Below are positions 61,539-64,000 of a stretch of DNA of 64,000 nucleotides, piece by piece. The position numbers and the translations under genes were made by a program. The notes below the pieces were generated by a model. The model was not told the DNA's origin. It did no database searches and was given only the letters and a program-made list of their open reading frames with translations. The stretch comes from MH13 sp042140245 (GTDB lineage Bacteria; Pseudomonadota; Alphaproteobacteria; Rhizobiales; MH13), in NCBI RefSeq assembly GCF_042140245.1, contig NZ_CP159483.1:1860001-1924000 (forward strand). Reading direction: 5' to 3'. Position 1 is the stretch's first letter; every line of letters starts with the position of its first letter.

Positions 61539-61618
61539 GCCTTTGTCCGTATAAAATAATGTGGTGCTAATGTTCCACAGTGCCCGGTGGTTCGTCGTCA
61601 GCACTAGCCCTTAAGGGC

Positions 61619-61645
61619 AACCGCGCGGACGAAATGCCGCGCGGC
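61619..61645 (-). terminator. Hairpin between ccoP and ccoG
   Basis: Two copies of the self-complementary CCGCGCGG, about 8 bases apart, form a GC-rich stem just after ccoP on the minus strand. There is no clear T-run, so it is probably a stabilising or partial-termination hairpin separating ccoNOQP from ccoGHIS. Confidence 0.5.
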
Positions 61646-61665
61646 TTGTTAATGTTTCTAGGGCG

Positions 61666-62571
61666 CTACTGAAGAGCGGCTGTTTCGCCGGCACCGGCTT
61701 CTTCGCCGCCGCCGAGCGAGTGCACATAAACGGCCAGCATTTTGATGGTGGCTTCATCGAGCCGTTCACCGAAGGCGGGCATCACACCCATCTGTGGATT
61801 GGTGATTTGCGCGACCAACTGTTCACGCTCTCCACCATAGAGCCACACAGCATCGGATAGGTTTGGAGCACCGAAGATGGGGTCACCCAAACCGTTGACG
61901 CCGTGACAGGCGGAGCACTCCAACTCAAACATCTCTGCACCGGGAAGTCGATCACGCGTTGCATGATCGGGCGAGGATGGATTGAGCGCCAGCACATAGT
62001 CAGCGACCGCTTCGATGTCGGCTTGCTCATAGAAGTCGCCATAGGCGGGCATGATGGAGAAACGTGCATCAAGCGTCTCGTTGCGGATGCCGTGATTGAT
62101 GGAGAACCAGATATCTTCCAGCGTACCACCCCATAGCCAATCGTCATCGATCAAGGATGGGAACTGACCGATTTGGCCGCCACCGCCAACACCATGACAC
62201 TGAATGCAGTTCACGCCGAAGGCCGAACGACCGCCATTAAAGGCGAGGGTTGCGAGCTCTGGATCGGCGACAATGTCGGCCAATTCGGTTTCCGCAAGCA
62301 CCGCACCTTGGGCCTCACGCGCCGTGCGCACTGTTTCCAGCTGCGCTTCCAGCGCTTGGCGCGCCGTGTAGCCGGTGGTTCCAGCGGTTGTCTGATCGCC
62401 TAGCGGTACTGATGGAAGCAGCACCACATACACCACTGCGAAAGCGATGGAGGCGATCCACACCAGCATCCACCAGGTGGGAACGGGTGTGCGCAACTCG
62501 CGAATGCCGTTCCATTGGTGACCGGTGGTGTATTGACCCGTGATTGGGTCGCGTTCGATCTTGTTACCCAT
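61666..62571 (-). CDS. ccoP: cbb3 oxidase di-heme cytochrome c subunit CcoP (FixP)
   Basis: The start at ATG 62571 overlaps the ccoQ end by 8 bases and gives 301 residues. It has one helix (about 35-53), then two c-heme domains with CIQCH and CSACH and the distal Met segments SIMPAYGDF and GVMPAFGER. It takes electrons from cytochrome c and feeds CcoO and CcoN. Confidence 0.96.
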   Translation of the reverse strand: MGNKIERDPITGQYTTGHQWNGIRELRTPVPTWWMLVWIASIAFAVVYVVLLPSVPLGDQTTAGTTGYTARQALEAQLETVRTAREAQGAVLAETELADIVADPELATLAFNGGRSAFGVNCIQCHGVGGGGQIGQFPSLIDDDWLWGGTLEDIWFSINHGIRNETLDARFSIMPAYGDFYEQADIEAVADYVLALNPSSPDHATRDRLPGAEMFELECSACHGVNGLGDPIFGAPNLSDAVWLYGGEREQLVAQITNPQMGVMPAFGERLDEATIKMLAVYVHSLGGGEEAGAGETAALQ

Positions 62572-62797
62572 TGTGGTCCTGCCTTGCCGCAGTGCGGCCT
62601 GCGTCTTGAGGGGCTTTTGATCCGAACTCTGTTCTGGGTTCGGGGGCATCTTCCCCACGGAAAATAATGTTGGCGTGGTCGTCCATCGCTTCGCGGCTAC
62701 CTGGGTGGTAGACGCGAATGATCAGGAACAGGATGGCCACCAGACCGACCGTCAGAAAGGCGGCCTCTGAGTAGCCGATTAGGGCTTCAGCGCTCAT
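62564..62797 (-). CDS. ccoQ: cbb3 oxidase small subunit CcoQ
   Basis: This protein has 77 residues with one helix (about 12-28) and the CcoQ-like VYHPGSREAMDDHANIIF. The subunit helps stabilise the oxidase. It lies between ccoO (4-base overlap) and ccoP (8-base overlap). Confidence 0.9.
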   Translation of the reverse strand: MSAEALIGYSEAAFLTVGLVAILFLIIRVYHPGSREAMDDHANIIFRGEDAPEPRTEFGSKAPQDAGRTAARQDHNG

Positions 62798-63534
62798 CGT
62801 CCAATCTCCTGACCTTGCAGCATGGTGTCTGGATCAAACGAGGTGAAATCCACCATCGTGCCCAGCACCTGCAGGTAAGCAATCAGAGCATCCATCTCGG
62901 TGATCTCCTCATCGCTGCCGGTGAAGGGGCCAAGTGGAGCGCCTGCATAGCGCTCACGCAGAGCTGTTGAGTTGCCAACCAGCGGAACAGCTTGCGCGAC
63001 GATGTCGTCGCGGGCTGCTTCGATGTCAGCATCGGTGTAGGGCACACCAACGAAGCGCAAGGTGCGCATGTGCATTTCGATATCGTCATAATCGAGCGGG
63101 CGTTCCAGGAACGCGTAGTCGGGCATGATCGATTCGGGCAGCACAGCCTGCGGGTTGCGCAAGTGGGCGGCATGCCACTCATTGGAGTACTTGCCGCCAA
63201 CACGGGCCAGATCGGGCCCAGTGCGCTTGGAACCCCACAGGAAGGGATAGTCATAAATCCCTTCGGCAGCCAGCGAGTAGTGGCCGTAGCGGTCCACCTC
63301 ATCGCGGAACGGGCGCACCTGCTGCGAGTGGCAGTTGTAGCAACCTTCTCGCATGTAGATGTTGCGGCCGATCTGCTCGAGCGGCGAGTAGGGACGCATG
63401 CCCGATACTGGCTCGATGGTCGATTCCACTTTGAAGAGTGGAACGATTTGCACCATGCCGCCGATCGCCAAGGACAAGAGGATCAAGAGCAGCATCAACG
63501 GCGTGCTTTTTTCAATGATACCGTGATTAAACAT
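62794..63534 (-). CDS. ccoO: cbb3 oxidase mono-heme cytochrome c subunit CcoO (FixO)
   Basis: This is a 246-residue subunit. It starts with a membrane anchor (about 13-31), followed by REGCYNCHSQQVRPF with one CYNCH heme site, VGGKYSNEWHAAHLRNPQ and ESIMPDYAF with the distal Met. It fits FixO length. It follows ccoN by 6 bases. Confidence 0.96.
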   Translation of the reverse strand: MFNHGIIEKSTPLMLLLILLSLAIGGMVQIVPLFKVESTIEPVSGMRPYSPLEQIGRNIYMREGCYNCHSQQVRPFRDEVDRYGHYSLAAEGIYDYPFLWGSKRTGPDLARVGGKYSNEWHAAHLRNPQAVLPESIMPDYAFLERPLDYDDIEMHMRTLRFVGVPYTDADIEAARDDIVAQAVPLVGNSTALRERYAGAPLGPFTGSDEEITEMDALIAYLQVLGTMVDFTSFDPDTMLQGQEIGR

Positions 63535-63540
63535 AGCCGT

Positions 63541-64000
<460 letters not shown>

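Overview
The window looks like a chromosomal segment of a phototrophic or aerobic-anoxygenic-phototrophic alphaproteobacterium, most plausibly a marine member of the Hyphomicrobiales or Rhodobacterales. The evidence is the edge of a photosynthesis gene cluster (pucC-like transporter and bchP) at the left end, a cbb3 oxidase cluster in the usual ccoNOQP-ccoGHIS order at the right end, and many ABC transporters for organic nitrogen and sugars. The DNA is moderately GC-rich and densely coding, with many ATGA or TGATG overlaps. I found no tRNA, rRNA, CRISPR array, insertion sequence or phage gene.

Layout: (1) 1-2.9 kb, pucC-like and bchP followed by three small membrane or secreted proteins. (2) 2.9-9.5 kb, minus strand, a branched-chain-amino-acid-type ABC transporter operon (binding protein, LivG, LivF, LivH, LivM) ending with a YdcF-like and an ASCH protein. 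(3) 9.7-10.8 kb, a beta-lactamase-fold serine hydrolase. (4) 11-18.1 kb, plus strand, a catabolic operon (amidase, RutB-like cysteine hydrolase, cupin, AtzH/HpxZ-like protein, FAD oxidase) followed by an NMT1/THI5-type ABC transporter. (5) 18.1-24.5 kb, minus strand, a sugar or glycoside ABC importer with a GH63-like glycosidase. (6) 24.7-25.8 kb, cytochrome b561 and a divergent MarR regulator. (7) 25.8-35 kb, a reductive pyrimidine degradation locus: RutR-type regulator, beta-ureidopropionase, dihydropyrimidinase, unknown ORFs and a second NMT1-type ABC transporter. (8) 35.3-39.5 kb, a di-heme peroxidase, then a minus-strand psuK-psuG-CIA30-tpm operon (pseudouridine to uracil plus ribose 5-phosphate). 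(9) 39.7-49 kb, a B12-binding radical SAM protein, a GFA protein, and a complete coenzyme F420 operon (cofG, cofH, cofD, cofC, cofE, npdG) ending in a Mer-like LLM oxidoreductase. (10) 49.3-56.3 kb, a small-subunit/large-subunit sodium symporter, a cNMP/CBS/DUF294 protein, an unknown membrane protein and a PAS-exonuclease. (11) 56.3-64 kb, minus strand, the cbb3 oxidase structural and assembly genes.

The most interesting signal joins regions 4, 7 and 9. A RutR-type operator (core GACCA-N2-TGGTC) lies in the rutR/pydC divergent region (26508-26523), another lies just upstream of cofG (42350-42365), and the same core as a near-perfect palindrome precedes the transporter at 15404 (15362-15377). 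The pyrimidine locus encodes steps 2 and 3 of reductive uracil degradation (dihydropyrimidinase and beta-ureidopropionase), but no dihydropyrimidine dehydrogenase gene is present in the window. The F420 operon supplies the cofactor, an F420:NADPH oxidoreductase to reduce it, and one LLM-family F420 enzyme. My central hypothesis, not proven by sequence alone, is that this F420H2-dependent LLM enzyme performs the missing ring reduction of uracil or thymine, or another pyrimidine-related reaction, under RutR control.
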